Source of the DNA: CAYJDR01 sp964368965 | GTDB taxonomy: Bacteria; Chrysiogenota; Deferribacteres; Deferribacterales; Mucispirillaceae | Reading direction: 5' to 3' | Length of the DNA stretch: 64,000 nt | Assembly (NCBI GenBank): GCA_964368965.1 | Contig: CAYJDR010000002.1 | Coordinates: 62,001-126,000 of the forward strand | In this document: positions 9,135-18,360 of the stretch, piece by piece | Position numbering within the stretch: position 1 is the stretch's first letter | How the letters are laid out: each line of letters starts with the position of its first letter | The notes under the pieces: model-generated | The model's database searches: none | What the model saw: only the letters and a program-made list of their open reading frames with translations | What the model was told of the DNA's origin: nothing | Translations under genes and position numbers: made by a program

Positions 9135-9705
9135 TATACTCACGTAATGATTGAGGCTTATCAACGCCTTCAATCTTTGCTCTTATCCAATTCATTGTAA
9201 GCTTATCGAAATCAGCATGTGCACGTATTACATCAGCCAAGAAGATCGAAGGATGGGCATTTGATGCTTCGCTCTCTTCGTCACTCCTTTGCTCTAGCGC
9301 AAGAATAATTTTTTGGCTACACTTTTCAATCATTGATGCCCTATATTCTAATCGCCTCAGCGATGTTTCTTTATCTAACAGGCGCAAACATAGCAGGCGC
9401 ATCATTTCTTCATCGCTTACTTTCGGTGGTTTCATATTATCGTCGTTTGCGATCCAGTCACGTAAAATTTCTACACCTGTATCAGTCAACTTATAAAGCT
9501 TTTTATCAGGCTTGCCATCTTGTGGCACATCTCTAAACGTAACAAAACTAGCAGACTCTAACTTTGCAAGTGATGGATATATCCTCGAGTGGCTCGTATT
9601 TCTAAACTGCTTCAAGCGTTGCGTAACATCATAGCCCGATAGCTCCCTGTCAAGCAATATGGCTAAAACACTGTAATCTAGATCATTTAACTTTACTTCA
9701 CTCAT
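9118..9705 (-). CDS. PadR family transcriptional repressor
   Basis: 195 residues. The N-terminal winged helix (LDYSVLAILLDRELSGYDVTQRL..RIYPSLAKLE) is typical of PadR, and the C-terminal helical region (about 90-195) is of the longer PadR/Vir type used for dimerisation. It lies divergent to the RND efflux operon. The 131-nt space between them holds two perfect ATGT-N8-ACAT palindromes, the site class bound by PadR proteins, placed on the efflux promoter. The simplest reading is ligand-relieved repression of the pump. It shares a terminator with the convergent ABC-F gene. Confidence 0.88.
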   Translation of the reverse strand: MSEVKLNDLDYSVLAILLDRELSGYDVTQRLKQFRNTSHSRIYPSLAKLESASFVTFRDVPQDGKPDKKLYKLTDTGVEILRDWIANDDNMKPPKVSDEEMMRLLCLRLLDKETSLRRLEYRASMIEKCSQKIILALEQRSDEESEASNAHPSIFLADVIRAHADFDKLTMNWIRAKIEGVDKPQSLREYIKEHL

Positions 9706-9743
9706 GATATAAACACCCTTTGAAAAAATTTTATAAAAAGCAT

Positions 9744-9759
9744 ATGTTCATCTTGACAT
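9744..9759. promoter_or_regulatory. PadR-type operator O1
   Basis: ATGT (9744-9747), N8, ACAT (9756-9759), inside the longer palindrome ATATGT..ACATAT. It covers the -35 hexamer of the efflux promoter. Confidence 0.72.
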
Positions 9760-9780
9760 ATAAAAAAAATCTGCTATATT
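9753..9780 (+). promoter_or_regulatory. Promoter of the RND efflux operon
   Basis: Consensus TTGACA (9753-9758), 16-nt spacer, TATATT (9775-9780). It is flanked and overlapped by the two PadR-type palindromes. Confidence 0.75.
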
Positions 9781-9786
9781 TTTCAT

Positions 9787-9802
9787 ATGTACAAATGAAC
9801 AT
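9787..9802. promoter_or_regulatory. PadR-type operator O2
   Basis: ATGT (9787-9790), N8, ACAT (9799-9802). It sits just downstream of the -10 and is centred 43 nt from O1, about four helical turns. Confidence 0.7.
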
Positions 9803-9836
9803 AACACGTAAAAATAAAAATGTAAAGGAAAAGTGT

Positions 9837-11114
9837 ATGAACAAAATTTTGTCTTTAATCTTTAGTATGTTGCTAGTTGGAAATGTTGCACATGCTGTAG
9901 AGCTATCGCTTGATGATGCATTGAAGTTTGCCCTTGAGCGTAATGAAGATATCAAAATAGCTGACTTAACGGCTATGCAGTCTAATTACATCGTGCGTGA
10001 GGTTGAATCGGCGATTTACCCAACAATAACGGCAAAGGGGCAGTATTTAGGCAACCACAACTACTCTAACCCACATAACATGCCAAGCACAACAACAGGC
10101 AGGTTTAATGCTGGTGCAAGTATAGAGGCTAGCCAATTATTGTTTGCGTTTGGCATGATTGAAAACGCTATCGAAGCAGCCGCATTAGCAAAAGACATGA
10201 TGTACACTCAAAAGGATACAGCAATCACATCGCTACGCTATAGCATACGCAACGCATATTTTGCAGTGTTAGTATACGAAGCAAACTATGAAATTGCTAA
10301 GCAATCATATCAAAACGCGTTGAACACAAAAAAGAAACTTGAAACATCTGCAAGCGTTAGGATGAGCCAAAGCGACTTAATCAAAGTAGATGCCGATATC
10401 GCAAGCCGTAAACCTAGTGTTGATAGCGCGAAGATGATGCTTGAGCAAGGTTATCGCTTATTAGAGGTTTTATGTGTGCTTGATGAGCCTATCACGAAGC
10501 TAACAACGCAATATGATGATATGGAAATTGCACACATGGATTTTGACGTGGCGCTGACACTTATAGACAGCTCGCCAACAGTTAAGCTACTTACACAACA
10601 AGTAAAATATAGCGAAAAAATGGCAGAAGCAAAACGTGACACTGATAACCCAACAGTTGCATTAAGCGGTTCATATTCGCTAGGTGATACTTCTATCCAC
10701 CCATATATGACAAAGCCTAATTGGACAGCTGAAGGCATGCTTGGCATATTTGCGACTATCCCTTTATATGATGGTGGCAAAGCAGAAGCACAAGGCATGC
10801 AAGAGGACTACAATGCACGCATTAACCATGTAAAACTTATGCAGACTAAGCGCAATCTTGAAAATGCATTGAAGAATGCGTTCCAAACATACACAACTAA
10901 TATAGAAGTGTTGAAGATGGACGACGAGGCGATAAAACTTGCTAACCGTTCTTATGAGTTATCACTATCAAGGTTTTTAACTGGGCAAACATCTGCCGTT
11001 GAATTAAACGATGTCGAAAGTGGGCTCACACAACTAAAGATGAAACGAATATCTACTATCAACAGCATTTTTTCTGCACTAGCTGAGATAGAACAAATCG
11101 TTGGAGAAATATAA
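9837..11114 (+). CDS. TolC-family outer membrane efflux channel
   Basis: 425 residues from the chosen ATG at 9837, which follows AAAGGA (9824-9829) and opens a signal peptide (MNKILSLIFSMLLVGNVAHA). An in-frame ATG at 9720 lies upstream of the promoter and is rejected. The mature protein has the two outer-membrane-efflux repeats, each starting with a helix such as LSLDDALKFALERNEDI, and extended coiled-coil stretches. It would form the outer-membrane duct of the RND pump. Its stop overlaps the adaptor start (TAATG). Expression is probably set by the PadR-type operators just upstream. Confidence 0.88.
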   Translation: MNKILSLIFSMLLVGNVAHAVELSLDDALKFALERNEDIKIADLTAMQSNYIVREVESAIYPTITAKGQYLGNHNYSNPHNMPSTTTGRFNAGASIEASQLLFAFGMIENAIEAAALAKDMMYTQKDTAITSLRYSIRNAYFAVLVYEANYEIAKQSYQNALNTKKKLETSASVRMSQSDLIKVDADIASRKPSVDSAKMMLEQGYRLLEVLCVLDEPITKLTTQYDDMEIAHMDFDVALTLIDSSPTVKLLTQQVKYSEKMAEAKRDTDNPTVALSGSYSLGDTSIHPYMTKPNWTAEGMLGIFATIPLYDGGKAEAQGMQEDYNARINHVKLMQTKRNLENALKNAFQTYTTNIEVLKMDDEAIKLANRSYELSLSRFLTGQTSAVELNDVESGLTQLKMKRISTINSIFSALAEIEQIVGEI

Positions 11115-11842
11115 TGAAAAACAAGATTTCAATAGCTATCAAGATATTAGTTGTAATAGCTTTTTTTGCAGGTCTTTCATATGTATCTTATATGAAAATT
11201 CATGCAAAAATACTTACTGATGAAAAAGTTGCGAACCACACAACAATCTACGCTGAAAAAGGCTACCCTGTCTATTCAACAGTGATAGAGAAAAGCAATG
11301 TTGCATACTTCATCACAAATATTACGTTTGCAAACAACAATAACAACTCTAATCGTTACGTTGCCTTAGTTTCACAAGATAAAGCAAAAACGATAAAAGT
11401 TGGCAGCGCTGTTTATATTCCTAAAAATGAAATAGCTCTCCGTGAAGGCTTCAGCTGGGACGACACTGCAACATATAACATAGGTAAAGTTACTGCGGTA
11501 TCAAAAGAGGCAGACTGGCGCACAGGGTTTTACCAAGTGACGATACAACTGCAAGATAAGTTACCAGAGCTACTTTTCTACTCTGCAAAAGTTGTTTCTG
11601 CTACTAAGAAAAATGCAGTAGTTGCACCTATCGCAAACTTAGTTACTAGCGATGGCAAATATTACGCATGGCTGATTGATGAAAACTCGAAAGCAGTTTA
11701 CAGCCCTTTAAAAACAGGTATTTGTGACGGCTATAACTGTGAAATTATCAGCGGTATCAAATCAGGCGATACGCTTGTTACTAGCGATGCAAAGTTGATT
11801 ACCGATGGCATGCTACTTAACAACATAGGAGAAAATAAATGA
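11114..11842 (+). CDS. Short periplasmic adaptor (membrane fusion-like) protein of RND pump
   Basis: 242 residues with an N-terminal membrane anchor (about 7-25). The position between the channel and the permease, and the beta-rich middle (KVGSAVYIPKNEI, DDTATYNIGKVTAVS, GFYQVTIQL) ending in a segment like SGIKSGDTLVTSDAKLITDGM, match the beta-barrel and membrane-proximal domains of RND adaptors. The usual lipoyl domain and alpha-helical hairpin are not visible, and the protein is roughly 120-150 residues shorter than common adaptors. It overlaps the permease start by 4 nt. It could be a minimal or degenerate adaptor; no frameshift is seen. Confidence 0.68.
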   Translation: MKNKISIAIKILVVIAFFAGLSYVSYMKIHAKILTDEKVANHTTIYAEKGYPVYSTVIEKSNVAYFITNITFANNNNNSNRYVALVSQDKAKTIKVGSAVYIPKNEIALREGFSWDDTATYNIGKVTAVSKEADWRTGFYQVTIQLQDKLPELLFYSAKVVSATKKNAVVAPIANLVTSDGKYYAWLIDENSKAVYSPLKTGICDGYNCEIISGIKSGDTLVTSDAKLITDGMLLNNIGENK

Positions 11843-14800
11843 TTGAAGTATTTGTAAAACGCCCTGCCACAACCATGATGTTTGTTTTATTCATGGTGTT
11901 AATGGGGCTTACAGCAATGTTTTCTATAAATATCGAGAAAGAGCCAAAAGTCGACTTCCCGATGGTATCTATACAAATCGTCTACCCTGGTGCTTCACCT
12001 GAAGATGTAGAAACAGAGGTTATCAAGGTTGTCGAAGATGCTGTATCAGAAGTATCTGGCATTGATAAAGTTATCGGTAACGCCTATGAAAATATGGCGC
12101 TAATTCAAGTAGAATTTCAGCTTGAAGAAGATGTAAACCTAAAGCTCTTAGAAGTGAAAGATAAAGTTGAAGCCGTGCAAAACGACTTCCCATCATCTGT
12201 TGAAAAGCCTGTCATCTCTAAGATTGATATTACATCTGCACCAGTTCTAACGCTTGCATTATCTGGCGATAACTACTCTATGAAAGACTTATACGAGTTC
12301 GCAGATAAAACATTAAAAAGTAGCTTCAACTCTGTAAAAGGCGTATCAACTGTTGATATCATCGGTGGTGACGTGCGTGAGATCAGGGTTTACTTAGACT
12401 CAGAGCTAATGATTCAGCAATACATAACTATCACAGATGTCATCAATGGCATGTCACAAGCAAACGTAACAGTTGCTGGTGGTGAGATCATACAAAAGAA
12501 TAACTCTGTTGGCATTAAGTTTTTTAGCGAATTCCAAAGCATTGATGACGTTAAAAATGTAGTATTCACAACGGCTGAGGGTAAGCAATTTAGATTATCT
12601 GATATCGCAGTTATCGAGGACTCTACAGCAGATAGAGAACTTTCAGCAACGTTCAATGGTGCAGATACTGTACTTTTATCTATTAAGAATGCTCCAGACG
12701 GTAACGCAATTAAAATATCTGAAGAAATCAGAGCGAAGCTTCCAAACGTTGAAAAGAACGTGTTGCTTGAGGGCATGGAGCTGATTATATCAAGTGATAC
12801 TTCAACATATATCTCTAACGAAACAGCTTCAACGATTAACAACATCTTAATTGGTATGTTATTGACAATTATAGTTATTTTGATATTTACAGCTAGCTTT
12901 AGCTTTACGCTTATTACGTCGTTGATTATCCCAACTTCGTTGATAGCTACAATGTTCCTTGTGTCATCGTTCGGCTTTACAATCAACTCTATGACGTTGC
13001 TTGCATTTGGTACTGTTTTAGGTACGCTGATTGCGAATGCGCTGATCATTATTGAAAGTGCGTTATCATTGATTTCTAAAGGTAAAACACCAGAAGAAGC
13101 TGCTATCGAAGGTACAAAATCAGTTGTATTACCAGTATTTGCAGCATCTGGCACAAACCTTGCCGTGTTTGTTCCTATCGCATTTATGGGCGGTATGGTT
13201 GGTAAATTTATGGTGCAGTTCGGCTTGACGGTCGTGTTTGCAACAATACTTTCTATCATTATATCGTTTACGCTTACACCTATGCTTATTGCAAAGCTTA
13301 TGAAGCCTAGCAGCAACAGTATCGGCGAGCGCATCGCAAAAGCTATCGAAATGTTTTTCGTAAACAGCTACAAGCCGTTCTTCAACTTCTTTTGGCGTTT
13401 TAAGATCATTGCTGTAATTCTCTCAGCAGGCATAATGTTTAGTGCTATAATGGTTGTCATGCATGTTGGCGTGGAGTTCGCTCCATCAAGCGACATGGAC
13501 GAGATTAACGTTGTCTTAAAAACACCACAAGGTTCGACGATTGAAAAAACAATGGAAAGAACAGCGCAAATTGATGAGATAGTTAGCAAACATAAAGAGG
13601 TATTCTCAACTGTTGCAAGAGTTGGTGAAAACGGTGAAACAAACGCAACATTGCAAGTAAACCTTATCCCTGCTGCTGAACGTCCTGATATGTCTGACCT
13701 TGACTTAATTGCGATATTGACTGATGAAATTTCAGAAATACCAGAGATAACTGTAGATTTGAAACGTGGCGATAGTGGTGGACCTGGTGGCGCTGATATC
13801 ACATTGAATGTTTATGGTAAAGATTATAATAAAATGATTGCGTATTCTCAAGAAATTGAGGCGAAGTTGCAAGCATTAGGCGTGTTCCGTTCGCTTAACT
13901 CATCTTACCAGTTGCCGAAAAACGAGAAACGATTTATACCAAACCAAGAAAAACTCAACGAGTATGGTGTAAACAATGCTCAAATCGGTGCTGCAGTAAG
14001 GGCTTCCGTTTATGGCGATACAACAAACACATATCGTGACAGCGGCGAAACATACGATATCAACATACTATTGAACGAATACTCAAGAAACTCTGTTCAA
14101 GTGTTTGAAAACATTTATGTTGCATCACCAAAAGGGTTGATACCTATCAGCGAACTGGGCGAAATTGTCGAAGTTAAAGCGTTTTCTGAGATCAAGCGCC
14201 GTGATAAAGAACGTATCATTGAAATCAATGGCTACTTAGGCAAAAGTACACTTGGACAAGTTCAAACAGAAATTAATGAAATAATGGCTGACATGAAGTT
14301 TGACGAAGGCTACGGCTTCTACTATGCTGGTAATGCAGAGATGTCTGCCGATAGTAACCAAGAACTAGGTAAAGCGTTCATGTTAGCAATCTTATTAACA
14401 TACATGGTACTTGCAGCGGTGTTAAACAGCTACTTGCACCCATTCACGATTGCAACTTCGATAGTGACTTCTTTCGCTGGTGTATTCGTTGTGATGTTCT
14501 TAACTGACGCAACTATAAACATTGCTTCAATGCTTGCAATGATCATGCTTATCGGTCTATCGGTGAACAACTCTATCTTAATTGTAGAGAACGCCGTAAC
14601 AAAAATCACACAACTAGGCTGGGGCATTAAAGAAGCACTATGGGACGGCTACGAAGGCAAAATGCGTACAATACTGATGACATCTATCGCTATCATATTA
14701 GGTATGGTGCCGCAAATGTTCTCTGCTGATATGATGAAGTCGTCAATGGCGTCGGTTATCATCGGTGGTATGCTTGGCTCTATGCTATTTACATACTTGC

Positions 14801-14871
14801 TAACGCCAACAATCTTCTATGTGTTAGAGAAGATGAGGACGTTCAGCTTCCGTAAGAAAAAAGCAGAATAA
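11839..14871 (+). CDS. RND efflux permease (HAE-1-like) lacking the TM4 proton-relay aspartates
   Basis: 1010 residues with the AcrB/HAE-1 plan: TM1 (FVKRPATTMMFVLFMVLMG), two large periplasmic loops and twelve hydrophobic segments. In TM4 the family motif LxxDDAIVVVE (Asp407/Asp408 in AcrB) reads LIANALIIIE, so both aspartates are replaced (A399, N400). In TM10 the AcrB lysine 940 position is N910 (GLSVNNSILIVE). Asn at the second and third places is common in some HAE-1 groups, but those normally keep the first Asp. The reading frame is intact and long, so this is not simple decay. It probably exports a small amphipathic or lipid-like substrate. The substrate is unknown, and the energy source is in question. 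Confidence 0.88.
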   Translation: MIEVFVKRPATTMMFVLFMVLMGLTAMFSINIEKEPKVDFPMVSIQIVYPGASPEDVETEVIKVVEDAVSEVSGIDKVIGNAYENMALIQVEFQLEEDVNLKLLEVKDKVEAVQNDFPSSVEKPVISKIDITSAPVLTLALSGDNYSMKDLYEFADKTLKSSFNSVKGVSTVDIIGGDVREIRVYLDSELMIQQYITITDVINGMSQANVTVAGGEIIQKNNSVGIKFFSEFQSIDDVKNVVFTTAEGKQFRLSDIAVIEDSTADRELSATFNGADTVLLSIKNAPDGNAIKISEEIRAKLPNVEKNVLLEGMELIISSDTSTYISNETASTINNILIGMLLTIIVILIFTASFSFTLITSLIIPTSLIATMFLVSSFGFTINSMTLLAFGTVLGTLIANALIIIESALSLISKGKTPEEAAIEGTKSVVLPVFAASGTNLAVFVPIAFMGGMVGKFMVQFGLTVVFATILSIIISFTLTPMLIAKLMKPSSNSIGERIAKAIEMFFVNSYKPFFNFFWRFKIIAVILSAGIMFSAIMVVMHVGVEFAPSSDMDEINVVLKTPQGSTIEKTMERTAQIDEIVSKHKEVFSTVARVGENGETNATLQVNLIPAAERPDMSDLDLIAILTDEISEIPEITVDLKRGDSGGPGGADITLNVYGKDYNKMIAYSQEIEAKLQALGVFRSLNSSYQLPKNEKRFIPNQEKLNEYGVNNAQIGAAVRASVYGDTTNTYRDSGETYDINILLNEYSRNSVQVFENIYVASPKGLIPISELGEIVEVKAFSEIKRRDKERIIEINGYLGKSTLGQVQTEINEIMADMKFDEGYGFYYAGNAEMSADSNQELGKAFMLAILLTYMVLAAVLNSYLHPFTIATSIVTSFAGVFVVMFLTDATINIASMLAMIMLIGLSVNNSILIVENAVTKITQLGWGIKEALWDGYEGKMRTILMTSIAIILGMVPQMFSADMMKSSMASVIIGGMLGSMLFTYLLTPTIFYVLEKMRTFSFRKKKAE

Positions 14872-14878
14872 ATATATC

Positions 14879-14907
14879 AGGCGAGTCTTAAACGGCTCGC
14901 CTTTTTT
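14879..14907 (+). terminator. Rho-independent terminator of efflux operon
   Basis: GGCGAG (14880-14885) pairs with CTCGCC (14896-14901), followed by six T. Confidence 0.9.
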
Positions 14908-14987
14908 GTGTTTGCTATCATATTAAAAGTTATAGATTTAATAATATTGTTGTGCTACAATATGCAAAATACTAGTAGAGGTTTAAG

Positions 14988-16775
14988 ATGAATTTAAACA
15001 TACCGCAAAAAGTAGTACAAAATAACTCTAAGCTTTTCAAAAAAACTTCTTATGATATACGTGCTTACGTTGGTGAGCCTGGCGCATTCTTTGGCGATGA
15101 TGCTGTCATGACACCTGATGCAATGTGGACTGTTGGCGCACTCATGGCTGCAATCGACTTCAAGCGTGAAGACGGAAGCATAGTCGCACTTAAAGCTGGC
15201 GATACAGTTGTTGTTGGCTATGATAACGGCCCTACATCACCAGCACTTGCAGACGCATTCGCAAAGGGAGTAAACTCGCAAGGCGTTAATGTTATCAACA
15301 TCGGCGTTTCTTCATCTGGGCAAGTTTACCAATCGCAAGAACTCCTTAACGCTCAAGGCCATTGCCAAATCACTAGGTCACACGTTGAAGTTACAACAAA
15401 CGGTGCAAAATTTGGCATAGGTATGCAAGGTATCCACACCTTCCTACTAGGGCAAATGAACGAAGCATGCGCAAACGGAATTGAGAGCCGTGGCGCTACA
15501 GAAGGCACTACAAAGCACCTAGATACAGAAGCATATAAACTATACTTCGATAAAATGTCTAAAATATATAAAGACTACTTCGCAAAGCGTGATAACTCTA
15601 TGGTAGCTATCAATGTTTTCGGTGGTACTGGCGTTAAATATATCGACCTATTTAAGCACATATTAGGCGAAGATGTTTGTATACTTGGCGATACTGTCAA
15701 TGTGAACGCAGGCGACCTACTAGCAGACCCTACACGTAAGGAAATGCTCGAACGTGTACCGAACCTACAATCAGCACTTGATGCTGGCAAGCGTATCCAC
15801 TCGTTTGATTTAGATGCTGATAGAGGCTCTGTATCTGTTGGTAGCGAGGCACTTTCACTTACTGGTGAAGGGCACTACTTAGGCGATAACCTTGCATTCA
15901 TCTTAGCTGAACATAAAATGAACGTAGCAGTACCAGCACTAAAAGCTAAACTTATCGAACTTAATGTTCCTAACGAAAATATTGAAAAGATCTTGAAAAT
16001 TGCAAGCGTCATATTTGTCGACCCTCGCTACACATCTAGCGTTAAAAACTACGTTGATAACGTAATGAAAGGCGAAACACTTTTCCACCGCAAAGGGCAT
16101 TCTCTCTGGAAAGAAACAATGACTGCAAATATGGTTGAAATAGCCCAACTTGCAGGCTTCGATAACATTGCAGAGTTTGTTGCAGCAACTAATTACAGAG
16201 ATATACAAATCGAAGCATCGCTCCACCTGTTCGCAACAGATACTGAAGACGGCATGCCACGTGACGACGCTATCGAAAACATTTTCATACTCGAAATGAT
16301 GCTTGATGAAATGAACATAACATCATTACCAGAATACTTTGCGAACTTACCTAAACGATTTATAACTAAAGAAATACGTACAACTTCTATATCAAACGAA
16401 GCGAAAGACGCTATCACAGCAGATATTATCGAACTACTGCGCAGCACTTTTGAAGGTAAAGCAGGCTTTACGATGGTAGAGTTTGATGGCCAGCTACGTA
16501 TTGACTGGGAAACTGGCTTCATAATGTATGGCATGTCAAACACTTCGCCAAAGCTTACCATGATGGCTGAAGGTACAACTACCAATGAGCGCAACGAAGC
16601 GCTAGCCTATATGATGGCTGTCCACAACGAAGCTAAAGCAAAACATGGCGACACAGTTCCTATGGACGTGGAAGAAAATCCGTTCTATGTGCAAGACGCA
16701 TCATACAATATGGCGAACCCAGATGAAATAAACTTTAACGACGAACGAGTTAAAAGTTTTATCGCTAAAATATAA
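14988..16775 (+). CDS. Alpha-D-phosphohexomutase superfamily protein (phosphoglucomutase/phosphomannomutase-like)
   Basis: 595 residues, cytoplasmic. The superfamily landmarks are present but altered. The phosphoserine loop reads ITRSHVE in place of TASHNP, keeping the serine (S131) but not the Asn-Pro. The metal loop DLDADR (D274, D276, D278, R279) is intact. GEGHYLGDN near 292 stands where the sugar-binding loop is expected, and GMSNTSPKL near 517 matches the phosphate-binding loop. It should interconvert 1- and 6-phosphates of a hexose, but the altered catalytic loop leaves the substrate open. It is a single gene with its own terminator. Confidence 0.78.
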   Translation: MNLNIPQKVVQNNSKLFKKTSYDIRAYVGEPGAFFGDDAVMTPDAMWTVGALMAAIDFKREDGSIVALKAGDTVVVGYDNGPTSPALADAFAKGVNSQGVNVINIGVSSSGQVYQSQELLNAQGHCQITRSHVEVTTNGAKFGIGMQGIHTFLLGQMNEACANGIESRGATEGTTKHLDTEAYKLYFDKMSKIYKDYFAKRDNSMVAINVFGGTGVKYIDLFKHILGEDVCILGDTVNVNAGDLLADPTRKEMLERVPNLQSALDAGKRIHSFDLDADRGSVSVGSEALSLTGEGHYLGDNLAFILAEHKMNVAVPALKAKLIELNVPNENIEKILKIASVIFVDPRYTSSVKNYVDNVMKGETLFHRKGHSLWKETMTANMVEIAQLAGFDNIAEFVAATNYRDIQIEASLHLFATDTEDGMPRDDAIENIFILEMMLDEMNITSLPEYFANLPKRFITKEIRTTSISNEAKDAITADIIELLRSTFEGKAGFTMVEFDGQLRIDWETGFIMYGMSNTSPKLTMMAEGTTTNERNEALAYMMAVHNEAKAKHGDTVPMDVEENPFYVQDASYNMANPDEINFNDERVKSFIAKI

Positions 16776-16783
16776 CTTTTTCA

Positions 16784-16811
16784 CCACCTATTCTATAATA
16801 GGTGGTTTTTT
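16784..16811 (+). terminator. Rho-independent terminator
   Basis: CCACCTATT (16784-16792) pairs with AATAGGTGG (16797-16805), followed by TTTTTT. Confidence 0.9.
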
Positions 16812-16903
16812 ACAGTTAAATACAAGGTATTATTTGAATATCTCATTATTTGCTATTGATTTTTAAATTATATGCACTACATTAAAGTTTACAGGAGTAT
16901 GTT

Positions 16904-18217
16904 ATGAAATATTCAAAAATTGTGCTTATACTAATGTTAATAACAACAGTTGCTTATACTACTTTCAGGTATAAAGCCGACGAACAAGCAAGCAACGAAT
17001 TTGTGGGGTTGGTGCTCGGCAACTATTCACAGCGTTTAGAATCTGCATTTACAACAGCAGCTAATATTACTGTTTTCTTGACAAAAATTCTTGAGCAATC
17101 TAGCGGAGAACTCTCTGAGGAAGACTTTCAACGCATTGCGGCAGCCGCATATGATCCTGTTATTCATAAGTCTATTTCATACATACCTGATGGCATTATA
17201 ACATATACCTATCCGTATGAAGAAAACAAAGGCGCAATTGGACTCAACGTACTTAACGGCGATTCATCAGGCATAAATAATGCCTCACGTGCGCAAGCAT
17301 CTGGCAATGTTGTACTCTCTGGCCCTAACAACTTAGCTCAAGGTGGCAATGGCTTAATTGCACGCAACCCTGTATTCGTGCAAAAAGATGGCAAGGATGT
17401 TTTCTGGGGGTTTATTAGCGTTGTTTTAAACACTACTGAAGTGCTTGACACATATGCTCGTGTGAAAGATTTAGAAGACATCAGCTATGCTTTTTCAATA
17501 AGAACGGTATACTCTAACCAAGAGATATATGTGCAAGAATCAGAAGAATTTGACATAAGCAAGGCAATTTTAAACGAGTTTGACTTTGGTGGCAACAAGT
17601 GGGAATTTTTCCTCTATGATACAAAAGGCGAAGCTACGTTACTAAAGTATGCAGCATCACTTCTTTTCCTAGGCTTTGCAGTATCTACACTTGTTTATAT
17701 TATACTTGTGCAAGTTGAGCAATCTCAAAAACGTATTAGAGATGAACTCGTGCGCGACTCACTCACGAAATTATATAATAGAAAAATATTGGAACAATAC
17801 CAAGATTTAACAATCCCACGCTTCAAAAAAGGGTGTACGCTATTCTTTATTGACTTAAACAAATTCAAGCCTGTTAATGACAACCTAGGGCATGAAATAG
17901 GCGACCAATTACTGATAGCATACGCTGGCAGACTTGTTGCAATATTTAGGAAAGATACAACTGTAATACGCATGGGTGGTGACGAATTTGCCGTTATAAT
18001 TGATGCAACATTAAACGAAGACTCTATCACACGTATCACAACTGATATAAAAGATCTATCTGAGCGCATGTTTAACTTATCAGGGCATGAGGTTTATATC
18101 TCTGCTAGTATCGGTATTGCGAAATACCCAGAACATGGTGAAGATATAACAGCACTACTTGAACACGCCGATAAAATGATGTATGACGCAAAAGCTGCAA
18201 AAGGCGAAGCAAGATAA
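16904..18217 (+). CDS. Membrane-bound diguanylate cyclase with CHASE-like sensor
   Basis: 437 residues. An N-terminal membrane helix (about 4-19) and a second one (about 249-268) bracket a periplasmic sensor region that resembles CHASE domains (GLNVLNG, ASGNVVLSGP, NPVFVQ..GFISVVL). The cytoplasmic part is a GGDEF domain with an intact RMGGDEFAV active site, so synthesis of c-di-GMP is likely. The feedback I-site RxxD is not intact: in the right register the sequence is RKDT. No EAL or HD-GYP partner lies nearby, and the ligand of the sensor is unknown. The gene is single and ends in a strong hairpin. Confidence 0.86.
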   Translation: MKYSKIVLILMLITTVAYTTFRYKADEQASNEFVGLVLGNYSQRLESAFTTAANITVFLTKILEQSSGELSEEDFQRIAAAAYDPVIHKSISYIPDGIITYTYPYEENKGAIGLNVLNGDSSGINNASRAQASGNVVLSGPNNLAQGGNGLIARNPVFVQKDGKDVFWGFISVVLNTTEVLDTYARVKDLEDISYAFSIRTVYSNQEIYVQESEEFDISKAILNEFDFGGNKWEFFLYDTKGEATLLKYAASLLFLGFAVSTLVYIILVQVEQSQKRIRDELVRDSLTKLYNRKILEQYQDLTIPRFKKGCTLFFIDLNKFKPVNDNLGHEIGDQLLIAYAGRLVAIFRKDTTVIRMGGDEFAVIIDATLNEDSITRITTDIKDLSERMFNLSGHEVYISASIGIAKYPEHGEDITALLEHADKMMYDAKAAKGEAR

Positions 18218-18223
18218 CTACAT

Positions 18224-18253
18224 AACCGCACTTACCTGGTGCGGTTTCTTTTT
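18224..18253 (+). terminator. Rho-independent terminator
   Basis: CCGCAC (18226-18231) pairs with GTGCGG (18239-18244), followed by TTTCTTTTT. Confidence 0.88.
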
Positions 18254-18360
18254 AACTTCTACTATCAACAACTTCAACTAAAGTGCGAAAATGAAAAATA
18301 ACACTTATTAATTTATTTTCTTTTTACAGCAAAACAATGTATTTTTTTACATAAAACACA

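Noticed and set aside
9720..9836. Extended N-terminus of the TolC-like protein from the ATG at 9720
   Set aside because: That start lies upstream of the promoter and operators; the ATG at 9837 has a ribosome site and opens a signal peptide.
12414..13334. 306-residue minus-strand open frame
   Set aside because: Lies entirely inside the RND permease gene on the other strand; a compositional shadow.
17930..17990. Feedback-inhibition I-site in the diguanylate cyclase
   Set aside because: In the correct register upstream of GGDEF the sequence is RKDT, not RxxD.
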